Below, one piece after another: positions 52,595-61,833 of a DNA stretch of 64,000 nucleotides (within the stretch, counting starts at the first letter, position 1; every line of letters begins with the position of its first letter). Source of the DNA: Ensifer sp. BR816 (GTDB taxonomy: Bacteria; Pseudomonadota; Alphaproteobacteria; Rhizobiales; Rhizobiaceae); contig NZ_KB905370.1 in NCBI RefSeq assembly GCF_000378985.1, positions 2,409,006-2,473,005 of the forward strand, in the 5' to 3' direction. The notes under the pieces were generated by a model. That model saw only the letters and a list, made by a program, of their open reading frames with translations, made no database searches and had not been told where the DNA came from. Both the position numbers and the translations under genes were made by a program.

Positions 52595-53929
52595 CTACCT
52601 GCTGACCGAATAGCAGTCTACTTGCGGCTCGCTGGGCAAAATACCGGAGACGCCAATCACGAAGCCGGGCGAGCGCAGAAGTGATTCCCAATGCTCGCTG
52701 CGCTGATCCAGCTCCAGGCAGAGACGGTCCCCGTCATATGGAATTTCCCGCGGCTGCGAGTGAAGGGGCTTGAGGCGAATGCCAGGGAGTCGAGACTTCC
52801 ACAGGGCCTCGAATTCGTCCGCGGCACCGACGGTCACCTGGTCGACAAAGATCTTGCGGAGCGCTTCCTCGGAGACATCGCATCCGACGCGTATAACGAT
52901 GCGGCTCGTCGTCAGCAGTTCGGGGTTGTCGATGCGTACCTTCCATACATTGGTCGCATGCTTCACGACGGGCAGCGCCCGCGACTTCGGCTCGACATAA
53001 CGCAAGCTCAAAATAAGAGACCGCAAGGTGTCTGCCAGCGCGGCAAAGGCGGGGCCAGGCGCCATATGCTCGTAAGTTGGAAGCTCCGTCAGTCGCCTTG
53101 AACCTGATCCGTAGGTCGCCATTCGTCCAGCCAGGCCGCTGAGCTCGAGAAAAAGCTCGGCTGGATGAAAGACCTCCTGTGGAAGCATGTGCGCCAATCG
53201 GGGTCGAGCCGTGTTGGCGAGATCGAGCACTAGCAGATTTTCCACGCTGCGGCCGGCGCCGCCGAGCACCATCTTTCCATGCGCTTCCGCGATGCGGTCG
53301 AGGCCGGTAATTACCTCCTGCAGGAGCTTGCCGTAAAAGGGCACAGCACCGGTCGTCAGCGCCGGCGGCAGGAAGTTTTCAGCGACCGCAACGCTTCCAT
53401 CGGCGAGCAGTCCGTTGACGCTCGTCACAGGCATTGCCGTGTAGCCGCCCGCCGCCTGAGCCGGCGACAGAAGCAGGGCTTGCGGTCGGGCGATCTCGAT
53501 CTCTTCAGGATCGGCGCCGCCATGGACGGCGTCGCGGATCCACTCGATCCGCCCCCGATATCGCGCTCCTGTCGGTTCCCGGTGAGCAGGATCGAAGCTC
53601 GCTTCGCCAGGAGGCTCCACCGGCAGAGCGAGCTGCACCGCACCGGCGCCCATGTCGCGCGTTATTGCAAGCGGTGTGGGGGCGTCCATGGTTTCAGGTA
53701 TCGCGAACGGGGTGCCGTCCGGAAAAATGCCCCGGGCCGACGACACGGCGACCCGTCCGGCTTCGAGTTGTGCGGCATCGAGCGTGAGAGATGCGAAGCC
53801 GAAGGTCTGGAGCCGACCGGCTTGCAGCGCGCCTCGCATCAAGGCTTCGGTATAACGATCCTGCTGCTGAAAATGCTGCGTGCGGAGGAACAGTCCCTCC
53901 AGCCATACCACCTTGTTCGCGTCCGTCAT
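52595..53929 (-). CDS. tssK: T6SS baseplate protein TssK
   Basis: The 444-residue protein starts VVWLEGLFLRTQHFQQQDRY, the TssK signature, and contains ELFLELSGLAGRMATYGSGS. TssK trimers link the baseplate to the TssLM membrane complex. It ends 4 bases before tssL. Confidence 0.96.
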   Translation of the reverse strand: MTDANKVVWLEGLFLRTQHFQQQDRYTEALMRGALQAGRLQTFGFASLTLDAAQLEAGRVAVSSARGIFPDGTPFAIPETMDAPTPLAITRDMGAGAVQLALPVEPPGEASFDPAHREPTGARYRGRIEWIRDAVHGGADPEEIEIARPQALLLSPAQAAGGYTAMPVTSVNGLLADGSVAVAENFLPPALTTGAVPFYGKLLQEVITGLDRIAEAHGKMVLGGAGRSVENLLVLDLANTARPRLAHMLPQEVFHPAELFLELSGLAGRMATYGSGSRRLTELPTYEHMAPGPAFAALADTLRSLILSLRYVEPKSRALPVVKHATNVWKVRIDNPELLTTSRIVIRVGCDVSEEALRKIFVDQVTVGAADEFEALWKSRLPGIRLKPLHSQPREIPYDGDRLCLELDQRSEHWESLLRSPGFVIGVSGILPSEPQVDCYSVSR

Positions 53930-53945
53930 GCTGAACGCCCTCCAT

Positions 53946-54404
53946 TCAGGCGAGCGCGAGCGTCATACCGCCGCGGTTGAGGATTACATTCGCCGTCACA
54001 CTCGATTCGGGTTTGATCGGGGCGGTCCTTCGCCAGGTGCGACCACCAGATTCTCGGAACAGAGCGACAACACCGAGGTAGGTGGCCTCGGGGGGAAACG
54101 CGACTGTCTTTGAGGCGGTTTTGCCAGGGGCAATCGTCAGTTGATCAGATCCGACAAGGTCTGCGCCGAGTGCGGTAGACGGATCTTGCAGAGCAAAGCT
54201 ATCCGCAGCGTTGAATTTTCCAACATCCTTGAGCCTGAGGATCAAGAGGGTGACTGGACGCTCCCCGCCGTCGGCGGCAAGATTCATGCCCGCCTGTCCC
54301 ACCACCGCAACGGTCACGGTTGAGGATTTCGGCGGACCACTCATGCAGCCCGATAGCAGGCCTGTCGCGCCGATCACCATGAGAAAGTCGCGTCGATGCA
54401 GCAT
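53946..54404 (-). CDS. tssJ: T6SS outer-membrane lipoprotein TssJ
   Basis: The 152-residue protein has a lipoprotein signal ending LLSGC (Cys20). The first residues, HRRDFLM, also look like a twin-arginine motif, so export may be by Tat. The mature part fits TssJ: RPVTLLILRLKDVGKFNAAD, LIVGSDQLTIAPGK-like and the beta-sandwich end. It binds the TssM periplasmic end. Its ATG shares a base with the FHA stop. Confidence 0.9.
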   Translation of the reverse strand: MLHRRDFLMVIGATGLLSGCMSGPPKSSTVTVAVVGQAGMNLAADGGERPVTLLILRLKDVGKFNAADSFALQDPSTALGADLVGSDQLTIAPGKTASKTVAFPPEATYLGVVALFRESGGRTWRRTAPIKPESSVTANVILNRGGMTLALA

Positions 54405-55651
54405 CAGTCGTTCTCCCTCTCTTCATAACCGTCCCGAAAGTCGCTACCGATCTCGCCGAGGAAGCGCGTCGTCGCGCTCTTGGCAATTTCTCGATAGCGG
54501 CTCTCATAAAGCTCCCAGAGTTTCGCCCGCCGTCCACCGGCGAGCAGGGCGTCCAGCGCAGAGCGCGATTTCAGCTCGCCCTCGAGCGCCGCCGGATCGA
54601 AGCGTTCGATCATTCTCGCAAGCGCCGCCTGGACGCCGCGCCATGTTCTCACATGATGGTGGGCGAGGTCGCGGATGGAACCGCTGATCGCTGCCTGCGG
54701 AGGAAGAAAGCCCACGCTACGCTGGGCCAAAAAAGTAGCGATAACGTCGTCCACGGTAGGCAGGAATTTGAGAGGGTTGACATCGGATGCTCCGACGACT
54801 GTCTGAACGACCCTTGCCTCGTTCTTTTCCTCGGCACGCTTGCGCAGGAGATGCATCAGTCCTTCAAGCATCATCCGATACTCTCGGCCGAAATTCTCCA
54901 TCTGGGCGGCCGGGTCGGAGGCCGGAAACTCTTCGGCGCTCAGCCCCAGCCCGCGCAGGAAGGCTTCCCGCAGTTCGAGCTCGGAGGGAGCCGCCACCGT
55001 CGGGGCCGGCTTCGCATGCTGCTCCGGCACGGGTGTCGCCGCGGCCTGGGTTTCAAAGACGGCCGGCTGCGGTGGTGGGCTCGACCATGGAAAATCCCAG
55101 GACTGCTCGTGTTGGCCCGATGCCGATACAGGATCAAGGCTGAATGGATCGTCAAACATCGGTGGGCGTTTTACTGCATGACTTTCGTGTGGCGTTTCGG
55201 CGGGTTGTTCGAATGGATCCGGCAACCCGGTCGGCCGTTGGGGAGGTGGCGGCGGCTCGCTGCGCTCGGAGAAGAACGTGTCCTTCTCAAAGCCTATGGG
55301 CGGCGACGCCGTCTGTTCAGGAACCCGCTCCACAGGAGTGGCTTGAACGTCGACGCGGATGACATAATTGCCGAGTTGCAGCCGTGCCCCATCATGCAGT
55401 GCGGCGGAATTCCCCGCCCCCAGTGGTGTTCGCGAGCCGTCGATGAACAGCCCGCCGCTTGAGGTGTCGGTCACGAGATACTGACCGCGAACGCATTTGA
55501 TCGTGCAATGAGCCCTCGAGACATACATGTCGGGATCATCCAGCCGCCAATCGGCCTCCGCGCTGCGTCCAATGACAAGCTCGCCCTCGACGAGGCTCAT
55601 CTGGCGAACGGCTTGCAGCTGGGGCGATTGCTCGAGAGTAAGGATCAGCAT
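54404..55651 (-). CDS. T6SS FHA-domain protein (TagH/ImpI)
   Basis: From ATG 55651 (GGAGG upstream) the 415-residue protein has an N-terminal FHA domain (EGELVIGRSAEADWRLDDPD, YVSRAHCTIKC, SSGGLFIDGS), a proline-rich middle (about 110-220) and a C-terminal helical domain with FRMMLEGLMHLLRKRAEEKN-like sequence. FHA proteins read phosphothreonine and switch the system on. A kinase may lie upstream of the window end. Confidence 0.93.
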   Translation of the reverse strand: MLILTLEQSPQLQAVRQMSLVEGELVIGRSAEADWRLDDPDMYVSRAHCTIKCVRGQYLVTDTSSGGLFIDGSRTPLGAGNSAALHDGARLQLGNYVIRVDVQATPVERVPEQTASPPIGFEKDTFFSERSEPPPPPQRPTGLPDPFEQPAETPHESHAVKRPPMFDDPFSLDPVSASGQHEQSWDFPWSSPPPQPAVFETQAAATPVPEQHAKPAPTVAAPSELELREAFLRGLGLSAEEFPASDPAAQMENFGREYRMMLEGLMHLLRKRAEEKNEARVVQTVVGASDVNPLKFLPTVDDVIATFLAQRSVGFLPPQAAISGSIRDLAHHHVRTWRGVQAALARMIERFDPAALEGELKSRSALDALLAGGRRAKLWELYESRYREIAKSATTRFLGEIGSDFRDGYEEREND

Positions 55652-56712
55652 TCGGCAGCCTCCAGCATTCCGGGCCGCCAGCCATTGACCGTGCGCATGC
55701 ATAGATCTTCTGCGTCACTGCGATCTTTCCGTGGAGCGACCCACGCCGTGTGCCCGATCCGCGCTTCTCCCAATCGTGCCGGAGGAATCTCGTCTCGCTT
55801 GAGCACGAGCCTGACGTCGACGTCGAGCCCGTATCCCACCAGGTCCCCGATCGCCGTTTTCAAAGTTTCGCGCCGTTCGGTGCCGGGGAGGAAGGCGATG
55901 TAGTCGGCAAGCGTCAGCGGCCCCAGGCAAAGTTCTATTCTCTGCTGGCGTTGGAAGATGCGCGGGCCGATTGTGGCACTTCGGCCAAGTCGAACATGGG
56001 CGTCGGCAAGCCGGGACTGAAGCCGCGCCGGCATCGTGCTCCAGGTGCCGACAAATTCCCGAAGGCGAACCGGGACCTTTAAGAGATCGACAAGAAATCG
56101 AGTGAGTCTCTCGGGCCCTTCTATTTGATTGGCGAGCGCAGGCGCATGACGCAGCTTGGTTTGATCAACCCCGGAAGGCTCACTGTGTCCTTGTCCAATG
56201 AGGCCAAGACCTGCCAATGCCGCCCGTAGTGCGCGAATGCGCCCGCCGCCCGGACGGCCGACCTGCACGGCCGGATGAGCGTCCGCCCACGCGCGGTAAA
56301 AGAGCGCAATCATTCGATGCTGGAGAATATTCACAAAGTCGAGAAAGGTCGTATCGCTGATCTCACGCATGTCGGCCGTTGCGAACCAGCGCTGCGAAAG
56401 ACGATCCAGTACCCAACGCGTCAAGTAGAGGGGCATCGGACCTTCTGGTCCGAGTAACCCGATATTTGTCACTGTAACCCTGGCTGGCGCCTTTTCGGTT
56501 GCCATTTCAACGTTTGTGACGTCCTGTACCGCGAAGCCGAGCCGCACATGCTGTCCAAGCCGTGCTGGCTCCCGATCCGGTCGGCCGGCTTGGCCGAAGA
56601 ACCTTCCGCCCTCTTCCAGGCGCCTGAGGAGCTCGAAAAAGTCGAACTCCGTCGGGAGCGGCTTGGCGTCCTTACTCAGATCAGGTTGCGATTGCCCGGC
56701 GTCATTGGCCAT
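55645..56712 (-). CDS. tssG: T6SS baseplate protein TssG
   Basis: ATG 56712 follows AGGAGGA; the earlier open frame is inside tssF. The 355-residue protein carries TEFDFFELLRRLEEGGRFFG and later LPLYLTRW-type and LADYIAFLPG motifs of TssG. It overlaps tssF by 37 bases and the FHA gene by 7. It joins TssF, TssE and TssK in the baseplate. Confidence 0.95.
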   Translation of the reverse strand: MANDAGQSQPDLSKDAKPLPTEFDFFELLRRLEEGGRFFGQAGRPDREPARLGQHVRLGFAVQDVTNVEMATEKAPARVTVTNIGLLGPEGPMPLYLTRWVLDRLSQRWFATADMREISDTTFLDFVNILQHRMIALFYRAWADAHPAVQVGRPGGGRIRALRAALAGLGLIGQGHSEPSGVDQTKLRHAPALANQIEGPERLTRFLVDLLKVPVRLREFVGTWSTMPARLQSRLADAHVRLGRSATIGPRIFQRQQRIELCLGPLTLADYIAFLPGTERRETLKTAIGDLVGYGLDVDVRLVLKRDEIPPARLGEARIGHTAWVAPRKDRSDAEDLCMRTVNGWRPGMLEAAEC

Positions 56713-58550
56713 GGCACATCCTCCTGCTTCTGGATCACTCGCGCGCGGGTTCGCACGAACGCATTGATAGATGCATAGCGGGAAAAAAGCTTTGACAGCA
56801 GGCCGGAGAGTAACAACGCGCTGTGCCCGGCAAGCACAGACTGATCGATATGAAGGGTAATCTCGGTGCCTCGCCCGAAGCACATCGGACCCGGAATGGG
56901 GAGGCGTTCGATCACAGACCGCGACTCCACTCGTGCAATCGCGCGTACATGCCGGCTGAGGCTCGGATCTCCGCGGTGCGCGTAAAGCTCAAGTATGGCG
57001 TGAAGCGGGTCCACCCCGCGGCCTTCCTCTGCCAGGCTGAGAAAATTGAGCGAGAGCTGCGCCACAAGCCTCCAGGCTAGTTCATCAGCCCGCGTGGCAT
57101 CCACAGCTCCGGCCGGAAGCGCGGCCGGAATGGAAGGCACCGGCGGCCGCACTGCTCCGAGAAGCCGGATACTCTCGACCGGATCGCCGCTTTCAAGGGA
57201 GAGCGACGGTGTGTCGTCCAAGATAGGCAGGTCACGATTTGTGCAGAGCGCCGTCACCTCGATTCGTTTCGGTGGCCGCGCCGCCTTTGCGTGGGAGGGA
57301 CGCGAAAGCGTCACGAAGACATCGTCACCACTATAAGAGGTTCGGGTTTGTCCCCGGCGCAGCTCGTCCTCGTTCGGTCGCCGCGGGCGGCGTTCGGTGA
57401 AATATACAAAGCCGTTCCCACGATTCTGGCCCAAGCTGAAGAGCGCCGGGATCTCGGCGTCCGGCCCACCGACGTCAGCATCTTCGACACGGACTGGGCG
57501 GTAGATTTCGAAATCGCTTGGACGGGTCCGATCGACATGGAGCACCTGTCGTGTGCGCCTCGGATCGAGTTCGATGACGTTACAGTTGCGTTCGAACAAA
57601 TTGATGATTGGCGTTGCGAAAAGCTCGAGATCAGTTGTCGCCATATTAGCGAGCTCGGGGGCGGGACGCCGCAGGAGAAACACCAGTTCAAGCAAAGCCC
57701 CACAGCGACGAACGACCGGTTGCAGCCTTCTCACCCGCACATAGTGGAATCTCTCTGGCGCGACGAAGTATTCGCGCAGAAGCCTGTAGCCCTCGAAAGT
57801 TTCGCGCGTGCGCGGCAAAAGCGCCTCGTCGTCCGAGATTCCGACCATCTCCGGTTCGGCGAGTGCGCTCAGCGGATTATCACGGCCTTCCGGGCGAGCG
57901 CCGGTGGCACAACAGGCACCGAAGATCGTATCGAAAAGCGAGGGTGCCTTGCTCTTTTCAGCGAAATAGAGATCGAGGTGATCGAGCGACAAATCGCTGA
58001 GTCTGCCTTTGCCGGTTCGACTGAAAACGATGCTCAACGCGGCCACGCCGGATTGTCCGCCGATCGGGCCTATTCCGGCCGCCGCGAGGGCGCTTCGATC
58101 CTGGATGTAGGTGGCCGAGCTTATCGTGAGCGGCCAGAGAACCACGTCCTGTGCTGTGGTGTAAATGCATCGTGTCGAAATTCCGGGCCGGGCACTCGAA
58201 ATCAGCCGTGTCCCTCGCTTTACGAGGTGCCCCGCAGCCATTGTTTGGACCTGCTGGCCGGGCTTCAGCAAAGCCATACCGATTGCCGGCGCCGGGCAGA
58301 CGAGATCGGGATAGAAATTCTCGAGCACGCTTCGGGAGAAACGTGCGCTCTCGGCATCCACTTTCTGGCGGGTGCGAGCGGCAAGATAGGCCACACCGTC
58401 GAGCAGGCGTTCGACATAGGGATCGGGACAGGGGACCGTATCGAGGGAAAGATTGCGGGCGATCGAGGGATGCATGTCCGCAAACTCTGCGGCGAGCGCG
58501 CGGATATGTGTGAGTTCTTCCTCATAATATTCCAGGAAGACTCGATCCAT
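56676..58550 (-). CDS. tssF: T6SS baseplate protein TssF
   Basis: The 624-residue protein starts FLEYYEEELTHIRALAAEFA, DPYVERLLDGVAYLAARTRQ, the clear TssF signature. The start ATG 58550 lies 1 base after the tssE stop. TssF forms the wedge of the baseplate with TssG. Confidence 0.96.
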   Translation of the reverse strand: MDRVFLEYYEEELTHIRALAAEFADMHPSIARNLSLDTVPCPDPYVERLLDGVAYLAARTRQKVDAESARFSRSVLENFYPDLVCPAPAIGMALLKPGQQVQTMAAGHLVKRGTRLISSARPGISTRCIYTTAQDVVLWPLTISSATYIQDRSALAAAGIGPIGGQSGVAALSIVFSRTGKGRLSDLSLDHLDLYFAEKSKAPSLFDTIFGACCATGARPEGRDNPLSALAEPEMVGISDDEALLPRTRETFEGYRLLREYFVAPERFHYVRVRRLQPVVRRCGALLELVFLLRRPAPELANMATTDLELFATPIINLFERNCNVIELDPRRTRQVLHVDRTRPSDFEIYRPVRVEDADVGGPDAEIPALFSLGQNRGNGFVYFTERRPRRPNEDELRRGQTRTSYSGDDVFVTLSRPSHAKAARPPKRIEVTALCTNRDLPILDDTPSLSLESGDPVESIRLLGAVRPPVPSIPAALPAGAVDATRADELAWRLVAQLSLNFLSLAEEGRGVDPLHAILELYAHRGDPSLSRHVRAIARVESRSVIERLPIPGPMCFGRGTEITLHIDQSVLAGHSALLLSGLLSKLFSRYASINAFVRTRARVIQKQEDVPWPMTPGNRNLI

Positions 58551-58551
58551 G

Positions 58552-59322
58552 TCAGGTGTCCTTGATCTCGGTGCGTGCCGAACCGTTGTCGAGATCGAGA
58601 ACGGTTCGAAGCCGTAGCCGCTCTGGCGCCGGCGCGGTGAGCAGCAGCGCATCAATGTCGATCCTGAGACCGGTGGCCCTGTCGCCGAGACTGACAGTCA
58701 CCTTTGTTGCGCTTTCTTTTAGTCGAGGCTCAAATGCCGCAAGCACGCTTCTGATTTCCTTGGCCAGTTCGTCGCGGTCAAAGTCGCGAGACGAGCGGCC
58801 GGAGAAGGGCGGCACACCATAATTGATTACGCTGCGGCGAACTTCCGGAAAATCCTCGAGCGAGGGAGGGTTGTCACCAGCCTGATCGACCTCGAAGTCA
58901 GTCAAGAGTGGCGAGGATTCGAACCGTTGGGCATTAAAGAGCGCCTCGATGTCTCGCCGAACTGCTTCACGCAACACATCGCTCGAAACGACGACGCCGC
59001 GGCTTTCAAGTTCTGCCCGGCGCCGATCCAGCGAGACCAGGCGGTGCAGGCTCTTTTTTTGCTCGACGCTCAAATCTGTAGCTGCGTCGATTTGGCGAAT
59101 ACCCCCGGCAATCAACGCATCGAGCCGTTCGCCATTTAATTCGTTCTGCAAAGCCTGCCGAAGCTGCTTGATTTCCGAGCTCAGCCCCGGCAGGTCATTG
59201 ACCAGCCGATCCCACAAGGATGGCTGGATTGCCTCGCGCGTCGCTCGCAGGTTCCCCCCGGGAGGTCTCGCTTCCCTTCCAAATCCGTTCTTTTGCCAGC
59301 GTTCACTTGCCGACATAGACAT
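58552..59322 (-). CDS. tssE: T6SS baseplate protein TssE with an insertion
   Basis: The 256-residue protein is longer than the usual 140-180. The conserved opening REAIQPSLWDRLVND (near 30) and the gp25 core from SDVLREAVRRDIEALFNAQR (near 115), LEDFPEVRRSVINYGVPPFS and IRSVLAAFEPRL are both present. Between them lies an extra charged, helical stretch of about 70 residues (SSEIKQLRQALQNELNGERL onward). The gene overlaps hcp by 20 bases if ATG 59322 is used; ATG 59316 is equally possible. Confidence 0.88.
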   Translation of the reverse strand: MSMSASERWQKNGFGREARPPGGNLRATREAIQPSLWDRLVNDLPGLSSEIKQLRQALQNELNGERLDALIAGGIRQIDAATDLSVEQKKSLHRLVSLDRRRAELESRGVVVSSDVLREAVRRDIEALFNAQRFESSPLLTDFEVDQAGDNPPSLEDFPEVRRSVINYGVPPFSGRSSRDFDRDELAKEIRSVLAAFEPRLKESATKVTVSLGDRATGLRIDIDALLLTAPAPERLRLRTVLDLDNGSARTEIKDT

Positions 59323-59752
59323 CCATCTCGACCTCGTCCTTATCGTCGTAGTTGAAATTGATGTTCTTGTAAGCGAAGCCGACTCGCTCTTCGATGAGGT
59401 CTGGCTCTTCCTCGCTCGGCTTCATGACATAGCTGGTCACCGACGCGTCTTTTAGGGTTATGACCAAATAGTCGCTTGTCTCGCCTTCGATCGTTCTTCT
59501 CGCTGAAAACTTGACTTCGTCGAGGAGCGTGTTGTCGAAGAGAGCCTTTTTCAGATACGGCGAGGATTTGTCGTAGTGTTTGATGAAATTCACCATGCCC
59601 AGGCTGACGCGGCCCCTCCTCGACAACGAATTGGGATCGAAGGGAGCCTGCATTTCAAACTCTACGCCGTGCACTTCAATCTCTTCTTCGTGGCCATCGC
59701 GGATGCTCGGTCCGGCAATGTCGGGGACCTTTAGAAATCCATCAATTTTCAT
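59303..59752 (-). CDS. hcp: T6SS tube protein Hcp (TssD)
   Basis: The 149-residue protein has the Hcp pattern: start MKIDGFLKVPDIAGPSIRDG, GHEEEIEVHGVEFEM, HYDKSSPYLKKALFDN, ending DKDEVEMDVYVGK. Rings of Hcp stack into the tube that is expelled. It lies between tssC and tssE, in the main operon and not apart with vgrG. Confidence 0.96.
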   Translation of the reverse strand: MKIDGFLKVPDIAGPSIRDGHEEEIEVHGVEFEMQAPFDPNSLSRRGRVSLGMVNFIKHYDKSSPYLKKALFDNTLLDEVKFSARRTIEGETSDYLVITLKDASVTSYVMKPSEEEPDLIEERVGFAYKNINFNYDDKDEVEMDVYVGK

Positions 59753-59781
59753 GAATAACCTCCATCAGCTCTCTGGTGTTT

Positions 59782-61290
59782 TCACGACTTCATAGACGGC
59801 AGCTCCGAAACGAGCCGGAGCGAAGCATTGATGCCTTCCAACTGATAATGTGGCCGCAGATAGAACCGGGCGTTGTACCAGCCCGGCCGGCCCTCGACGC
59901 TGTCAACCTGGACTTCGGCTGCCGCGAGCGGCCTCTTTGCGCGGGCCTTTTCATCGGCAAAGGCGGGATTGGCGAGAACGTAGCGATTGATCCACTCCGT
60001 CAACCAGATTTGCATGTCGGCGCGTTCCTTGAATGAGCCGATCTTGTCCCTGGCGATTGCCTTCAGGTAATGGGCAAACCGGGAAACCGGGAACAGATAA
60101 GGCAGGTTCGCGCTCAACCTTTCATTGGCCTGAGCGTCCGGATCGACCAGCCGGCCCGCTCGCGTCTCATCGTCCTGCAGCGAATGGGCTCCGATGAAGG
60201 CGGCTATATCGGTGTTCTTGCGATGCAGGATCGGCATCAGCCCGAGCTTGGCGAGCTCGGCCTCGCGCCGATCGTCGATTGCGACCTCTGTCGGGCACTT
60301 CATCGCTACCGTGCCGTCATCGGTGGGAAACGTATGGACCGGAAGATTGATGACGGCGCCTCCGTTTTCGACACCCCGAATTTGGGTCCCCCAGCCGAAG
60401 AGCTTATGGCTGCGGTTTATGTTCACTCCCATCGGGAAGGCCGCGTTCATCCAGACATATCGGTGATGGTCGCCCTGAACCTCTTCTTCGAAGGCAAAAC
60501 CCTTCACGGGGACCGTTTCTGCTCCATAAGGCAGTCTCGCCAGCACTCGGGGCATGGTTAGTCCGATATACCGAGAGTCCTCGCTCTCGCGCAGTGACTG
60601 CCATGATGCATAGGCTGGAGACGACACGATTTGTTGCAGGTCCTGCGGGTTCGGCAGTTCCTGCCAACTTTCCATACGAAACAGACGCGGGGAGGCGGCC
60701 GCTATGAAGGGAGTGTGTGCCGACGCGCAGATGCCGGACATGTTGCGAAGGAGAGCAACATCCTTTGGGTGATTTGAGAACTCGTAGGCGCCAATCAGAC
60801 ATCCGTACGGGTTGCCACCAAGCATCGAGTATTCGTCGGTATAGACTTTCTTGAAGATGGGACTTTGATCCCACATCTGGCCTTCGTAATCCTCAAGGGT
60901 ATCGGCCAGTTCCTCCTTCGAAATGTTCATGACGCGGATCTTCAGCTTCTGATCCGTCTCGGTGTTATTGACGAGGTACCATAACCCTCGCCACGTCCCT
61001 TCCATCTGGAGCACTTCGGGCGCATGGAGGATCTGGTTGACCTGCTCGGTCAGAAGCTTGTCGATGCCAGAGATCAAGGACTTGATTGACTTGATTGCGT
61101 TCGACGAGATGACAGCCGAATCCGAGCGGGACCGCGCGGCAAGCGCCAGATTTCGAACGAGGGCCTGAAGCTTCTCGCTGTCATCCTTCTTGACCTTGAA
61201 GTCCTTCTCTAACAGCTCGCTGAATTCCCCGAGGTCGACTCCCACCGCTTCCGCCACACCAGCAGCGGCGGCTTTTTCCTGTTCGGCCAT
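59782..61290 (-). CDS. tssC: T6SS sheath protein TssC
   Basis: The 502-residue protein has TssC landmarks: DKLLTEQVNQILHAPEVLQM, EGTWRGLWYLVNNTETD, YGCLIGAYEFSNHPKDVALL and FAHYLKAIARDKIGSF. With TssB it forms the contractile sheath. It starts 3 bases after the tssB stop. Confidence 0.97.
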   Translation of the reverse strand: MAEQEKAAAAGVAEAVGVDLGEFSELLEKDFKVKKDDSEKLQALVRNLALAARSRSDSAVISSNAIKSIKSLISGIDKLLTEQVNQILHAPEVLQMEGTWRGLWYLVNNTETDQKLKIRVMNISKEELADTLEDYEGQMWDQSPIFKKVYTDEYSMLGGNPYGCLIGAYEFSNHPKDVALLRNMSGICASAHTPFIAAASPRLFRMESWQELPNPQDLQQIVSSPAYASWQSLRESEDSRYIGLTMPRVLARLPYGAETVPVKGFAFEEEVQGDHHRYVWMNAAFPMGVNINRSHKLFGWGTQIRGVENGGAVINLPVHTFPTDDGTVAMKCPTEVAIDDRREAELAKLGLMPILHRKNTDIAAFIGAHSLQDDETRAGRLVDPDAQANERLSANLPYLFPVSRFAHYLKAIARDKIGSFKERADMQIWLTEWINRYVLANPAFADEKARAKRPLAAAEVQVDSVEGRPGWYNARFYLRPHYQLEGINASLRLVSELPSMKS

Positions 61291-61293
61291 GGC

Positions 61294-61830
61294 TCAGACC
61301 TCCGACTTGCTGCTATCTTCGATCGCCTGGTCGGCGATCTTTCCTAAGAGGGGCTCATTGTTCAAAAGTTGGGCGATGCGTTTTTCCGCGTCGATGCGGC
61401 CATCCATGAAGCCGAGCAGTTCCTCGAGCTGGCGGCGCATCCTCAACAGTTCGGCAAGCTGCGGAACTTGTTCGGCAACACGATCCGGCGTGAAATCGGC
61501 CATGCTCGTAAAGTTCAGGTCTACCGCAAGCTCTTCATCGCGTTCTTCGCCGGGAGGCTGAGGAAGAGTGTTCTTCACCCGCGCTTTGACGCGCGGGCTG
61601 AGGGCCTCCATGAAACGGCCAAACCGGTTTGCGTCCGTCTCGACAAAAGCGCGGTCCCGTATGGACTTGCGCGCCTCTGGCGTCTGGGAGGCGCCAGCGA
61701 GATCGGCCATCACGCCCATTACAAACGGCAATTCGATCGTTGTCGGGCTGCCGTATGTTTCCACCTCATAGGCGATCTGGACGCGAGGCGCCCGGTTTCG
61801 TTCAATTACCTTCGCCTTAGTCTCGCTCAT
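61294..61830 (-). CDS. tssB: T6SS sheath protein TssB
   Basis: The 178-residue protein carries RAPRVQIAYEVETYGSPTTI, ELPFVMGVMADLAG and FVETDANRFGRFMEALSPRV, the TssB signature. It starts 3 bases after the tssA stop and pairs with TssC. Confidence 0.97.
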   Translation of the reverse strand: MSETKAKVIERNRAPRVQIAYEVETYGSPTTIELPFVMGVMADLAGASQTPEARKSIRDRAFVETDANRFGRFMEALSPRVKARVKNTLPQPPGEERDEELAVDLNFTSMADFTPDRVAEQVPQLAELLRMRRQLEELLGFMDGRIDAEKRIAQLLNNEPLLGKIADQAIEDSSKSEV

Positions 61831-61833
61831 AGG

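Noticed and set aside
57291..58565. A 424-residue plus-strand frame opposite tssF
   Set aside because: tssF is unmistakable on the other strand; this frame is its shadow.
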